Below are positions 28,327 to 37,226 of a stretch of 64,000 bases of DNA, piece by piece. The position numbers and the translations under genes are program-made. Position 1 is the stretch's first letter, and the number at the start of each line of letters is the position of its first letter. A model generated the notes under the pieces. It was not told the origin of the DNA and did not search any database. It saw only the letters and a program-made list of their open reading frames with translations. The stretch is from Flavobacterium lipolyticum (GTDB lineage: Bacteria; Bacteroidota; Bacteroidia; Flavobacteriales; Flavobacteriaceae): NCBI RefSeq assembly GCF_020905335.1, contig NZ_JAJJMN010000001.1, forward strand, positions 1,550,001-1,614,000, written 5' to 3'.

Positions 28327-30684
28327 ATGCGCCCAGATCAACTGCCCCACAAAAATACCACATCGAAACCTTTTTTTTCTCCACTGAAAAAAGATGTTTC
28401 TAAAGTTGTTCTATTCTTTCCAAAAGGAAAGTTTCTTTGTAGTTCGCAGTTGTCTGTTTCGATCTGGAGCACAGCACTATTCCTTTTTATAGTGTTACTT
28501 CTAAATCCGCAAAAAACATTTTCACAGGATCAAAAAAAAGACAGCATTAAAAGACCCAAAATCGGATTGGTTTTAAGCGGTGGAGGCGCAAAAGGATTCG
28601 CTCATATTGGAGTTTTAAAAGTTCTGGAAGAAGCCGGAATTAAAATCGACTTTATCGGTGGTACCAGTATGGGATCTATAATCGGCGGACTTTATGCTTC
28701 GGGGTACAATGCCTCTCAGATTGATTCCATTTTCAAGAAAACCAACTTTGATGAACTCATCAACGATTACATACCGAGATCGTCCAAAAACTTCTATGGC
28801 AAAAAAAATGATGAGTTATATGCCATTTCATTACCTTTTAGCAACTTCAGAATCGGGATTCCGGAAGCCCTTTCAAAAGGAATGTACAATTACAATTTGT
28901 TAAGTGGTCTTACTCGGAATGTACGTCATGTACGTGATTTCAATCAACTTCCAACTCCTTTTTTATGTATCGGAACTAATATTGAAACCGGAGAAGAAGT
29001 TTTACTAAACAAAGGAAATCTCGTTCAGGCTATGATGGCAAGTTCAGCATTCCCCTCCCTGTTCACCCCTGTCGAAATTGAAGGAAATTTACTAGTAGAT
29101 GGAGGTGTAGTCAACAACTATCCCATAAAAGAAGTTCGTAATCTGGGTGCTGATATTATTATTGGTGTCGATGTTCAGGACGATCTTATGAATCGCAAAA
29201 ATCTGAAAAATGCGACCAAGATACTCGTACAGATTACCAATTTGCAGTCTATCGATAAGATGAAAAACAAAATCAAGGATACCGATGTTTATATCAAACC
29301 GGACATTCGCGATTATGGCGTAATTTCATTTGACAAAGGAGAAGAAATTATCCGAAAAGGAGAAGAAGCAGCTTTTGCGGTCTATGAAAGAATCAAATCT
29401 TTAACCGATGAAGCTCATTTTTATAAAAAACCTAAACTAAAAATTGCCAGTGACACACTGCAAATCAAACAGATAAACAGTGAAAACCTTGAGAATTACA
29501 CGAAAGAATACATTCGCGGAAAACTGCGTTTTAAACCCGGAAGTACGATTACTTACAATGATCTGAAAACCGGAATCAATAACCTGAATGCCACCCAGAA
29601 CTTCAGTACTATTTCCTACTGTTTACAGCCGGATGACCAACAGGACGATCTTGATATCGTCTTAAAAGAAAATCCCACTCAGACTTTTCTAAAACTAGGT
29701 CTGCATTATGACGGGCTGTACAAAAGTGGAATTCTGCTAAATCTTACCCACAAAAAGACCTTTTTAAAAAATGATGTTACCTCGCTTGATGTTATTTTGG
29801 GAGATAACTTCAGGTACGACTTCAACTACTATATAGAAAACGGTTTTAATATCAGTTTTGGATTTCAGTCCCGTTTGAATCAATTTAATCGGAATGTCAC
29901 CACTAGCATTAATACCTTAACAGCACAGAATCCAAATGTAAATCTGATTAATGTTGACTTTTTAGACATTACCAATCAGGCCTATTTTCAAACCATCTTT
30001 GTACAAAAATTTTTAATGGGGGGTGGTTTTGAATACAAATATTTAAAAATAGACTCTCCAACACTTACCAATACCGTAAATACTATTGAAAAGAGCAGCT
30101 ATCTTAGTCTTTTTGGTTACTTAAAATACGATTCATTCGACAGCAAAAGCTTCCCTCGTTCCGGCTTGTACTTCTCTACCGATTTACAAACCTACTTAGC
30201 GTCGTCTGACTATACACGTCAATTTAAACCATTCTCGATTGCAAAGGCCGAAATTGCTTTCGTAAAAACGTTCTTCAGAAAGGCTACTTTCAAAATTGAC
30301 GCCGACGCAGGGTTTAACATTGGCAGCGACAGCGTTCCGTTTTTCGACTTTATACTCGGAGGATACGGGTATAGCAAAATCAACAACTTCAATTATTTTT
30401 ATGGATACGATTTTCTAAGTATAGCCGGAAACAGCTTTATAAAAACGGGGATTACGCTCGATTATGAAATTTTCAAAAAGAATCACGTAAATCTTTCTGC
30501 TAACTTTGCCAACTTGGGAAATGATATTTTTACTAAGGTCGACTGGATCTCAATGCCAAAATATACCGGATATGCTGTTGGTTATGGACTGGAAACCATC
30601 ATTGGCCCAATCGAGATTAAACAATCCTGGTCTCCGGAAATGTCTAAAAGCTATACCTGGTTTAGTATTGGGTTTTTATTTTAG
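28327..30684 (+). CDS. Patatin-like phospholipase with outer-membrane barrel (PlpD-like)
   Basis: The 785-residue protein has a patatin domain at about 78-290: oxyanion GGGAKG, nucleophile elbow GGTSMGS and the Asp of DGGVVNNYP. A POTRA-like segment follows, with a C-terminal 16-strand-type barrel ending in a final aromatic (WFSIGFLF). This layout matches PlpD-type type Vd autotransporters, which place a lipase on the cell surface. The signal-like hydrophobic stretch is at 46-66, after an unusual 40-residue polar N-terminus. A TTG at 28450 would give a conventional signal peptide. It starts 8 bp after uvrC. Confidence 0.88.
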   Translation: MRPDQLPHKNTTSKPFFSPLKKDVSKVVLFFPKGKFLCSSQLSVSIWSTALFLFIVLLLNPQKTFSQDQKKDSIKRPKIGLVLSGGGAKGFAHIGVLKVLEEAGIKIDFIGGTSMGSIIGGLYASGYNASQIDSIFKKTNFDELINDYIPRSSKNFYGKKNDELYAISLPFSNFRIGIPEALSKGMYNYNLLSGLTRNVRHVRDFNQLPTPFLCIGTNIETGEEVLLNKGNLVQAMMASSAFPSLFTPVEIEGNLLVDGGVVNNYPIKEVRNLGADIIIGVDVQDDLMNRKNLKNATKILVQITNLQSIDKMKNKIKDTDVYIKPDIRDYGVISFDKGEEIIRKGEEAAFAVYERIKSLTDEAHFYKKPKLKIASDTLQIKQINSENLENYTKEYIRGKLRFKPGSTITYNDLKTGINNLNATQNFSTISYCLQPDDQQDDLDIVLKENPTQTFLKLGLHYDGLYKSGILLNLTHKKTFLKNDVTSLDVILGDNFRYDFNYYIENGFNISFGFQSRLNQFNRNVTTSINTLTAQNPNVNLINVDFLDITNQAYFQTIFVQKFLMGGGFEYKYLKIDSPTLTNTVNTIEKSSYLSLFGYLKYDSFDSKSFPRSGLYFSTDLQTYLASSDYTRQFKPFSIAKAEIAFVKTFFRKATFKIDADAGFNIGSDSVPFFDFILGGYGYSKINNFNYFYGYDFLSIAGNSFIKTGITLDYEIFKKNHVNLSANFANLGNDIFTKVDWISMPKYTGYAVGYGLETIIGPIEIKQSWSPEMSKSYTWFSIGFLF

Positions 30685-31001
30685 CACTAAAGCAAAGAAT
30701 AGTTCAACAAAATTGTACTATTTTTTTGCCCTTTAAAAATTATATCAAAAAAAATTAAAAAAAATCATGTTTGTAAATGATATAATTTATAATTTTACTC
30801 AGCAAAAATTACGACATTTGTTATAATGAAAACAAAATGGACAGGTTTATTAGAGTATCTTCAATTCCTCATCAAGAGAAATCCTGAGTGAAGCTATCGA
30901 ATTGAGATAATTGGTCAATTTTAAGAAATTGAGCTGGTTATCTGTTCACACAATTCAAATTTTCAAATTATCTAATTTTAAAATTATCTAATAGAAAAGC
31001 C
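30685..31001 (+). other. AT-rich leader region before hmgA
   Basis: No recognised gene is present. A 21-codon frame (30826-30891) encodes MKTKWTGLLEYLQFLIKRNPE. Near the end, TTCAAATTATCTAATTTT and AAATTATCTAATAG are word repeats related to those around the downstream four-helix gene. A promoter for hmgA is likely here, but no clear TAnnTTTG is seen. Confidence 0.4.
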
Positions 31002-32159
31002 ATGCCATTATATCACAAACTTGGAGACTTCCCTCAAAAGAGACACACACAATTCGAAAAACCTAACGGAGGTTTTTACTACGAACAGTTATTCGGAACT
31101 GAAGGTTTTCACGGACACTCGTCATTATCTTATCATGTTCACAGACCAACTCAGGTAAAAGAAATTTTAAATTCCTATTCCGTTGAGCCAAAAATTGCCA
31201 TCGGAAAAAATATAAAATCGTTACTTTTTAAAGGTTTTGAATTAAAACCTGAAAATGACTTTTTGGACAGCCGTAAAGCGATGATGGTTAATAAAGACTG
31301 TATCATTGGACTGGCTGCTCCTAAAGAATCACTTCGAAATTATTTCTACAAAAATGCCGATGCTGATGAAATGCTTTTCATCCATAAAGGAAAAGGAAAA
31401 TTAAGAACCATGTTAGGTAACATTCCGTTTGAATATGGTGATTACTTAATTATTCCACGAGGCATTATTTACCAAATCGAATTCGAGACGGAAGAAAACC
31501 GACTTTTTTATGTCGAATCCTACTCCCCTTTTTATACCCCAAAACGTTACAAAAACCAATCGGGACAGCATTTAGAGCACTCGCCATTTTGCGAACGCGA
31601 CTTTATTTTGCCAAACGAACTGGAAACACATGACGAAAAAGGCGATTTTTTAATTAAAATCAAAAAAGAGGGCATGATTCATGAAGTGGTTTATGCGACA
31701 CATCCATTTGATGTTGTGGGTTGGGACGGTTACAATTTCCCATACGGATTCTCGATTCATAATTTTGAACCTATAACGGGACGTGTTCACCAACCGCCTC
31801 CGGTACACCAAACATTCGAAACGGCTACTTTTGTTGTTTGCTCTTTCTGCCCAAGACTTTACGATTATCATCCGAAAGCAATTCCGGCACCTTACAATCA
31901 CAGCAATATAGATTCTGATGAAGTTCTATATTATGTAGACGGTGACTTCATGAGCCGTAACAACATTGAGCAGGGTCATATCACTTTACACCCAAAAGGA
32001 ATCCCACACGGTCCTGCGCCAGGCGCGATGGAACGTAGCATTGGTCACACAGAAACACAGGAATTAGCCGTTATGGTTGATACTTTCCGCCCACTTATGG
32101 TTACAGAAGAAGCCATGGGTCTTGACGACGGTCAGTATTATAAATCCTGGTGTGAGTAA
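31002..32159 (+). CDS. hmgA: Homogentisate 1,2-dioxygenase
   Basis: This iron-dependent enzyme opens the homogentisate ring to maleylacetoacetate in tyrosine and phenylalanine breakdown. The 385-residue product shows the family N-terminus MPLYHKLGDFPQKRHTQFEK, the cupin region EYGDYLIIPRGIIYQ, and the C-terminal metal-binding segment (FCPRLYDYHPKAIPAPYNHSN, HPKGIPHGP) rich in His and Glu. It is followed by hppD, which makes its substrate, with a four-helix-bundle gene inserted between them. Confidence 0.95.
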   Translation: MPLYHKLGDFPQKRHTQFEKPNGGFYYEQLFGTEGFHGHSSLSYHVHRPTQVKEILNSYSVEPKIAIGKNIKSLLFKGFELKPENDFLDSRKAMMVNKDCIIGLAAPKESLRNYFYKNADADEMLFIHKGKGKLRTMLGNIPFEYGDYLIIPRGIIYQIEFETEENRLFYVESYSPFYTPKRYKNQSGQHLEHSPFCERDFILPNELETHDEKGDFLIKIKKEGMIHEVVYATHPFDVVGWDGYNFPYGFSIHNFEPITGRVHQPPPVHQTFETATFVVCSFCPRLYDYHPKAIPAPYNHSNIDSDEVLYYVDGDFMSRNNIEQGHITLHPKGIPHGPAPGAMERSIGHTETQELAVMVDTFRPLMVTEEAMGLDDGQYYKSWCE

Positions 32160-32296
32160 AATTAGTCAATGTGGCAATTAGATAATGTGACAATTAGGCA
32201 ATTAGAAAATGAGATAATTAGAAAACGAGGTAATAAAAAGTAATCTTTAGACTACAAATTATTATCTTTACTAAGCATAATAAATTATCTCATTAA

Positions 32297-32320
32297 CACA
32301 TTATCTAATTTTCTAATTAA
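32297..32320 (+). repeat. 24-bp direct repeat, left copy
   Basis: CACATTATCTAATTTTCTAATTAA is identical at 32731-32754 (24 bp, positions given in full because both copies flank the four-helix-bundle gene). It is embedded in further inverted word repeats from 32161. Confidence 0.85.
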
Positions 32321-32324
32321 AACA

Positions 32325-32684
32325 ATGACTTTCAATGACAAGTACAAAGACAATGTTCTTTTAACAAAAACATTCCATTTCGCCCTAAACATAATTGATT
32401 TCACGAGTGAACTTCAGGAACAAAAGAAATTTGTAATCGCCAATCAATTATTAAAAAGCGGAACATCAATTGGAGCGAACTCAAAAGAAGCACAAAACGC
32501 AGAAAGCAAGGCCGATTTTATTCATAAATTAAAAATTGCGATCAAAGAAGCTGACGAAACTGAGTATTGGTTGTTTTTATGCGAAGCACATAAGGACTAT
32601 CCAAATTGTAAAAATCTTTTAAACGATTTATCAGAAATTCTAAAAATTCTAAACAAAATAATATCAACATCAAAAATGAAATAA
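32325..32684 (+). CDS. Four-helix-bundle protein (S23/IVP family)
   Basis: The 119-residue all-helical protein has the family motifs ANQLLKSGTSIGANSKEAQ (residues about 38-57), KADFIHKLKIAIKEADETEYWL and a terminal Leu/Lys-rich helix. These proteins are encoded in 23S rRNA intervening sequences and as free genes in Bacteroidota. They are related to the Avd accessory protein of diversity-generating retroelements, but no reverse transcriptase is nearby. The function is unknown. It splits the hmgA-hppD pair and is flanked by a 24-bp direct repeat. Confidence 0.88.
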   Translation: MTFNDKYKDNVLLTKTFHFALNIIDFTSELQEQKKFVIANQLLKSGTSIGANSKEAQNAESKADFIHKLKIAIKEADETEYWLFLCEAHKDYPNCKNLLNDLSEILKILNKIISTSKMK

Positions 32685-32730
32685 TTAGATAATTTGTAAA
32701 TGTGTCAATGAGATAATTTTTATCAGAACG

Positions 32731-32754
32731 CACATTATCTAATTTTCTAATTAA
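32731..32754 (+). repeat. 24-bp direct repeat, right copy
   Basis: It is identical to 32297-32320 and lies 23 bp before the hppD ATG. Confidence 0.85.
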
Positions 32755-32777
32755 CTCATTTTCAAATTAAAAACAAA

Positions 32778-33938
32778 ATGAGCAAAGAAGTAAAATCAGT
32801 AGAATACGGATTGGAAAAAATCTTTGAAGGAGCACAGGATTTCCTTCCGTTATTAGGAACCGACTATGTAGAATTCTACGTCGGAAATGCAAAACAATCG
32901 GCACATTATTACAAAACAGCTTTCGGATATCAGTCATTAGCTTATGCCGGACTGGAAACCGGAGTAAAGGACAAGGCTTCTTATGTTTTAAAACAGGACA
33001 AAATCAGAATTGTTCTAACAACACCTTTAACTCAGGATTCACCAATACACGAACACCTTAAAAAACACGGTGATGGTGTAAAAGTAGCCGCTCTTTGGGT
33101 TGAAGATGCCAGAAGTGCCTACGAAGAAACGATGAAACGCGGTGCTCGTTCTTTTATGGAACCAACGGTTGAATCAGACGAATTTGGAGAAGTGGTTCGT
33201 TCGGGAATATACACTTACGGAGAAACGGTTCACATTTTCGTAGAAAGAAAAAACTACAACGGTATTTTCCTTCCGGGGTATCAGGAATGGAAATCGGATT
33301 ACAATCCCGAGCCAACCGGTTTAAAATACATCGACCACATGGTTGGAAATGTAGGCTGGAACGAAATGAATACCTGGGTAAAATTCTACGAAGATGTTAT
33401 GGGATTCGTAAATTTCCTATCATTTGATGACAAGCAAATTACCACAGAATATTCAGCATTGATGAGTAAAGTAATGTCTAACGGAAACGGAAGAATCAAA
33501 TTTCCTATTAACGAACCGGCAGAAGGAAAGAAAAAATCTCAAATCGAAGAATATTTAGATTTTTATGGTGGTCCCGGAATTCAGCACATTGCCATTGCTA
33601 CAGATGACATCATCAAAACCGTATCACAATTGAGAGCACGAGGTGTTGAATTTTTATCAGCTCCTCCTCACACTTACTATCAGGCAATTCCTGAAAGATT
33701 AGGCGTGCATATGGATATGATGAAAGAAGACATTAACGAAATTGAAAAGCTGGCTATCATGGTCGATGCCGACGAGGACGGTTACTTGTTACAAATATTT
33801 ACGAAGCCTGTTCAGGACCGACCAACACTATTCTTTGAAATTATACAAAGAATGGGCGCAAAAGGATTCGGCGCAGGAAACTTTAAAGCCCTTTTCGAGT
33901 CAATCGAGAGAGAGCAGGAATTGAGAGGAACGTTGTAA
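32778..33938 (+). CDS. hppD: 4-hydroxyphenylpyruvate dioxygenase
   Basis: This Fe(II) enzyme converts 4-hydroxyphenylpyruvate to homogentisate, the substrate of HmgA. The 386-residue product has two VOC domains. Metal ligands are visible as His in YIDHMVGN (near 189), His in GIQHIAIATDD (near 272) and Glu in LFFEIIQRMG (near 355). The C-terminus GAKGFGAGNFKALFESIE is the diagnostic family end. Confidence 0.96.
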   Translation: MSKEVKSVEYGLEKIFEGAQDFLPLLGTDYVEFYVGNAKQSAHYYKTAFGYQSLAYAGLETGVKDKASYVLKQDKIRIVLTTPLTQDSPIHEHLKKHGDGVKVAALWVEDARSAYEETMKRGARSFMEPTVESDEFGEVVRSGIYTYGETVHIFVERKNYNGIFLPGYQEWKSDYNPEPTGLKYIDHMVGNVGWNEMNTWVKFYEDVMGFVNFLSFDDKQITTEYSALMSKVMSNGNGRIKFPINEPAEGKKKSQIEEYLDFYGGPGIQHIAIATDDIIKTVSQLRARGVEFLSAPPHTYYQAIPERLGVHMDMMKEDINEIEKLAIMVDADEDGYLLQIFTKPVQDRPTLFFEIIQRMGAKGFGAGNFKALFESIEREQELRGTL

Positions 33939-34047
33939 AAACGCTTTTTTTTTACATTATGCAAAAAAATTCTCTGTAAAATGATGGTTTTTATGCAAAT
34001 GTTATGTTAAACTCACTTTTTAACATTTATTTTTTGAACTTTGTATC

Positions 34048-34055
34048 TATCTTTG
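34048..34055 (+). promoter_or_regulatory. Promoter -7 element of the candidate small RNA
   Basis: TATCTTTG followed by CAC matches TAnnTTTG, in a gap with no start codon before the next terminator. Confidence 0.6.
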
Positions 34056-34061
34056 CACTCG

Positions 34062-34171
34062 CAAATCAGGAAGGGGTGGTTTCCTTCCGAATTGATATAA
34101 ATTTCATAATTTATAGTTTTTTGGTTAGTTAATAGCATAAAAACTCCGTCATTCCTTGACGGAGTTTTTTT
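34062..34171 (+). ncRNA. Candidate small non-coding RNA (about 110 nt)
   Basis: The -7 element at 34048 is followed by a short hairpin (GGAAGG 34069-34074 with CCTTCC 34083-34088), an AU-rich middle and a strong intrinsic terminator at 34139-34169. No open reading frame of useful size lies between promoter and terminator. This is the compact layout of an independent small RNA. I do not recognise it as a named family. A 5' leader of the next gene is less likely because the terminator precedes that gene's own promoter region. Confidence 0.45.
34139..34169 (+). terminator. Intrinsic terminator, 13-bp stem
   Basis: AAAAACTCCGTCA (34139-34151) pairs with TGACGGAGTTTTT (34157-34169) around a 5-nt loop, with further T after it. 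Confidence 0.9.
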
Positions 34172-34238
34172 GTTTTGATACATTTGGAATAAAATTTGCA
34201 TTTATATATCTTTAATAGTGAAATGTAAAAAATGTACT

Positions 34239-35009
34239 ATGAAAAAAATAGTCCTGCTCATATTAGTTCTTACGACCCTAGGTTTCGACACTCAAAAAGA
34301 AGATGCTTTTGACACCGGAGAATACTTCAGATTCAGAATTCATTACGGAATCATAAACGCCGGTTACGCTACCCTTGAAATTAAGGACGCAACGATCAAC
34401 AATAAAAAAGTTTTTCATGCTGTAGGTAAAGGATACACCACCGGAATGTCAAAATTTTTCTTTAAGGTGGAAGACCTTTATGAAAGTTATTTCGACAAAC
34501 AAAACGGAGATCCTTATCGCTACGTTAGAAAAATAAACGAAGGAGGCTACACCAAAAACCAGGAAGGTTTTTTTGATCAGTCTGAGAAAAAAGTTTTAGT
34601 AAAAGATTACAAGCGTAAAACCGAAAAAACAATTGTAATCACCGACAATGTTCAGGATATTATCTCTTCTTTTTATTATTTGAGAAACCATCCCAACATA
34701 GACAAACTCAAATCAGGTGAGGCCATCACCATTGATATGTTTTTTGATGATGAAATCACAAAATTTAAGTTAAAATATGTAGGCCGACAGGATATTACAA
34801 CTAAATTTGGTACTGTTTCTTCAATGGTTTTCAAACCACTGGTACAAACCGGGAGAGTTTTCAAAGAAAAAGAGAGCGTAACCCTTTGGATTACAGACGA
34901 CGAGAACAAAGTTCCGATACGCATAAAAGCAGATTTGGCTGTTGGATCACTTAAAGCCGACCTTGACGAATATAAAGGATTAAAAAATCCATTTAAAGCA
35001 AAAAAATAA
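34239..35009 (+). CDS. DUF3108-domain secreted protein
   Basis: From the ATG at 34239 the product is 256 residues. It has a signal-like N-terminus (MKKIVLLILVLTTLGFDTQ) and the DUF3108 pattern: FDTGEYFRFRIHYGIINAGYATLEI, then VEDLYESYFD and a C-terminal PIRIKADLAVGSLKADL. It is thought to be a lipocalin-like periplasmic beta-barrel, and its function is unknown. An upstream GTG at 34218 adds only seven residues before the signal and is less likely. Its stop overlaps the tryptophan dioxygenase ATG (TAATG). Confidence 0.85.
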   Translation: MKKIVLLILVLTTLGFDTQKEDAFDTGEYFRFRIHYGIINAGYATLEIKDATINNKKVFHAVGKGYTTGMSKFFFKVEDLYESYFDKQNGDPYRYVRKINEGGYTKNQEGFFDQSEKKVLVKDYKRKTEKTIVITDNVQDIISSFYYLRNHPNIDKLKSGEAITIDMFFDDEITKFKLKYVGRQDITTKFGTVSSMVFKPLVQTGRVFKEKESVTLWITDDENKVPIRIKADLAVGSLKADLDEYKGLKNPFKAKK

Positions 35010-35950
35010 TGAACCCTACTGATCATTCAGAATCAATTTTAAAAGAAATTGACCTTAAATTCCAAGCTATAAATCAAAAAACCGATGTACAATTAGAAGG
35101 ATTGCTTTGGTCAAAACCTATCACCTACTGGGACTACATACAAACGGATGCCCTGTTAAGTTTACAAACCCAACGCACTACGCTTCCTGACGAGATGGTT
35201 TTCATCATGTACCATCAGGTTAACGAATTGATCTTTAAAATGATATTATGGGAAATTGACCAAATTTCCAACACGCAAGCTATTCAGGTTGTCTTTTTCA
35301 GTGAAAGATTATCAAGAATAACGAGATACTTTGACATGCTGACCAATTCGTTTAGCATTATGGAAAACGGAATGGAAGTAGATCAATACATGAAATTCCG
35401 AAATACACTGACTCCTGCAAGCGGCTTTCAAAGTGCACAATACCGATTAATCGAATTTGCATCGACAGATGTGATCAATTTAACCGATCGCCGATACAAA
35501 TCAAACTTTGACGAAAATACTCCGCTAGAAACCAGTTTCGAACATTTATATTGGCAGGCTGCCGGAAAAGATTATCAAACCGGAGAAAAATCATATTTGC
35601 TTCAGGAATTTGAAAACAAGTACAAGGATCAGTTCCTAAGACAAATGTCAACTTTTAAATCAAAAAACATCTGGCAGAAATTTACTCAGTTACCTTTAGA
35701 GGACCAACAAAATCAGGAGTTAATTGATGCGATGCGTCATTACGACAAAACGGTAAACATCACCTGGGTAATGCAGCATTTAAATACTGCAAGAAAATAC
35801 ATACTGGAAAGCGGAAAAGGAAATGGAGAAGCCACCGGAGGAAGTGATTGGCAAAAATATATGCACCCAAAATACCAAAGACGCATCTTTTTTCCTAAAT
35901 TGTGGACCGAAGAAGAATTGTCCAATTGGGGAAATGAAACAGCTAATTAA
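35009..35950 (+). CDS. kynA: Tryptophan 2,3-dioxygenase
   Basis: This heme enzyme converts L-tryptophan to N-formylkynurenine. The 313-residue product has TTLPDEMVFIMYHQVNELIFK, with the distal-side His region, the FRNTLTPASGFQSAQYRLIEF core and a proximal His near the C-terminus (WVMQHLNTARKYI). No other kynurenine-pathway gene is in the window. The start is translationally coupled to the DUF3108 gene, and its end overlaps the M23 peptidase start by 17 bp. Confidence 0.93.
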   Translation: MNPTDHSESILKEIDLKFQAINQKTDVQLEGLLWSKPITYWDYIQTDALLSLQTQRTTLPDEMVFIMYHQVNELIFKMILWEIDQISNTQAIQVVFFSERLSRITRYFDMLTNSFSIMENGMEVDQYMKFRNTLTPASGFQSAQYRLIEFASTDVINLTDRRYKSNFDENTPLETSFEHLYWQAAGKDYQTGEKSYLLQEFENKYKDQFLRQMSTFKSKNIWQKFTQLPLEDQQNQELIDAMRHYDKTVNITWVMQHLNTARKYILESGKGNGEATGGSDWQKYMHPKYQRRIFFPKLWTEEELSNWGNETAN

Positions 35951-37193
35951 TTTCCTAAAAAAATTTAAAAGTTTGAAAAAAGCATTCGTAATTATAATCG
36001 TTTTATTCTCAATATTTTCATGCAATAAAACTGCCGAAAAAGTTGAAACTAAAATCACTAAGCCAAAAACTAAAAAAGTAGAATTTGGTTTTAATTACGC
36101 CGATTTCAATGTTATTCACGATACTATTAAAAAAGGAGATTCATTTGGATCTATTCTTCAGAGTCAGAATATTGGAGACAAAAAAGTCTATGATGTTGTA
36201 GAACAAATAAAGGATTCTTTCAATGTAAGGACCATTCGCTACAACAAACCTTATACTATACTTCGCTCAAAAAACAAAACAAACAAGTTACAGGTTTTTA
36301 TTTATCAGCCGGACCCGCTGACTTATTATGTAATAGATGTAAGAGACAGTATTGCAAAGGCCAGCAAAAAAATAAAACCGGTCACTTTAAAACGCAAAAT
36401 TATCGGAGGAGTTTTAAAAAGTTCCTTATCCGAAACTCTAGGCAATGAAAGCGTGGAAGCCGCTCTTGCCAGCAGAATTACCAAAGTTTTTTCATGGTCG
36501 ATTGACTTCTTTAAACTAAAAAAAGGAGATCGTTATGGATTAATTTTCACAGAACGTTTTATTAATGGCAAAACTTACGACGGTGTTGAAGATCTTGAAG
36601 CCGCTTTTTTCGAATATAAAGGTAAAATCGTTTACGCTTTCCCATTTGAAAAAGACACTACTTCAGGGAAAATAGAATATTATGACGATCAGGGAAAAAC
36701 GCTGAAAAACTTTTTCTTAAAAACTCCGATTAAATTCAGCCGAATCACTTCGCGATTTACAGCCAACAGATTCCATCCGGTACAACACACCTGGAAAGCC
36801 CACAAAGGAACGGATTATGCCGCTCCAACCGGAACACCAATTTCTTCAACTGCCTCGGGAATAGTAGAAGCAACAGGATACACAGCAGGAAACGGAAACT
36901 TTGTAAAAGTAAAACACAACGGAACCTACTCTACTCAATATTTACACATGTCCCGAATTTTAGTGCGACGCGGTCAGCGTGTTACTCAAGGACAAACCAT
37001 TGGATTAGTGGGCAGCACAGGGCTTGCAACAGGACCTCATGTTTGTTACCGTTTTTGGAAAAATGGCGTACAGGTAGATGCTTTGAGACTTAATTTACCA
37101 ACCGGAGAATCTTTAACCGGAAATTACAAAACCCGTTTCTTCCAGCAAATAGAACCTTTGAAGAGAGAACTGGACAGTATTGGGAATCTATAA
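35934..37193 (+). CDS. M23-family peptidoglycan endopeptidase lipoprotein
   Basis: From the ATG at 35934 the product is 419 residues: lipobox LFSIFSCN, an OapA/LysM-like region (VIHDTIKKGDSFGSILQSQN), a central beta domain, and a C-terminal M23 domain. Zinc motif HKGTDYAA is intact, and YLHMSRI follows. The final motif is GPHVCYRF where most LytM-type enzymes have GPHLHF, so a Cys stands at the usual third zinc ligand. This variant is, as I recall, common in Bacteroidota. It likely cuts cell-wall crosslinks or activates other hydrolases. Confidence 0.88.
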   Translation: MKQLINFLKKFKSLKKAFVIIIVLFSIFSCNKTAEKVETKITKPKTKKVEFGFNYADFNVIHDTIKKGDSFGSILQSQNIGDKKVYDVVEQIKDSFNVRTIRYNKPYTILRSKNKTNKLQVFIYQPDPLTYYVIDVRDSIAKASKKIKPVTLKRKIIGGVLKSSLSETLGNESVEAALASRITKVFSWSIDFFKLKKGDRYGLIFTERFINGKTYDGVEDLEAAFFEYKGKIVYAFPFEKDTTSGKIEYYDDQGKTLKNFFLKTPIKFSRITSRFTANRFHPVQHTWKAHKGTDYAAPTGTPISSTASGIVEATGYTAGNGNFVKVKHNGTYSTQYLHMSRILVRRGQRVTQGQTIGLVGSTGLATGPHVCYRFWKNGVQVDALRLNLPTGESLTGNYKTRFFQQIEPLKRELDSIGNL

Positions 37194-37226
37194 AAATCTG
37201 TTTTTATCCTTAATATAGAAACAAAC

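Noticed and set aside
30870..30900. SAM-type riboswitch before hmgA (TCATCAAGAGAAATCC resembles the S-box start)
   Set aside because: The conserved GGTGGAGGGA core and the rest of the fold are missing, and the downstream gene is not a methionine gene.
32325..32684. Diversity-generating retroelement accessory gene (Avd)
   Set aside because: No reverse transcriptase, template repeat or variable repeat is in the window. The same applies to the gene at 47062.
34013..34201. 62-residue minus-strand ORF
   Set aside because: It runs through the terminator and promoter of the small RNA candidate in reverse, has no family features and looks like a chance frame.
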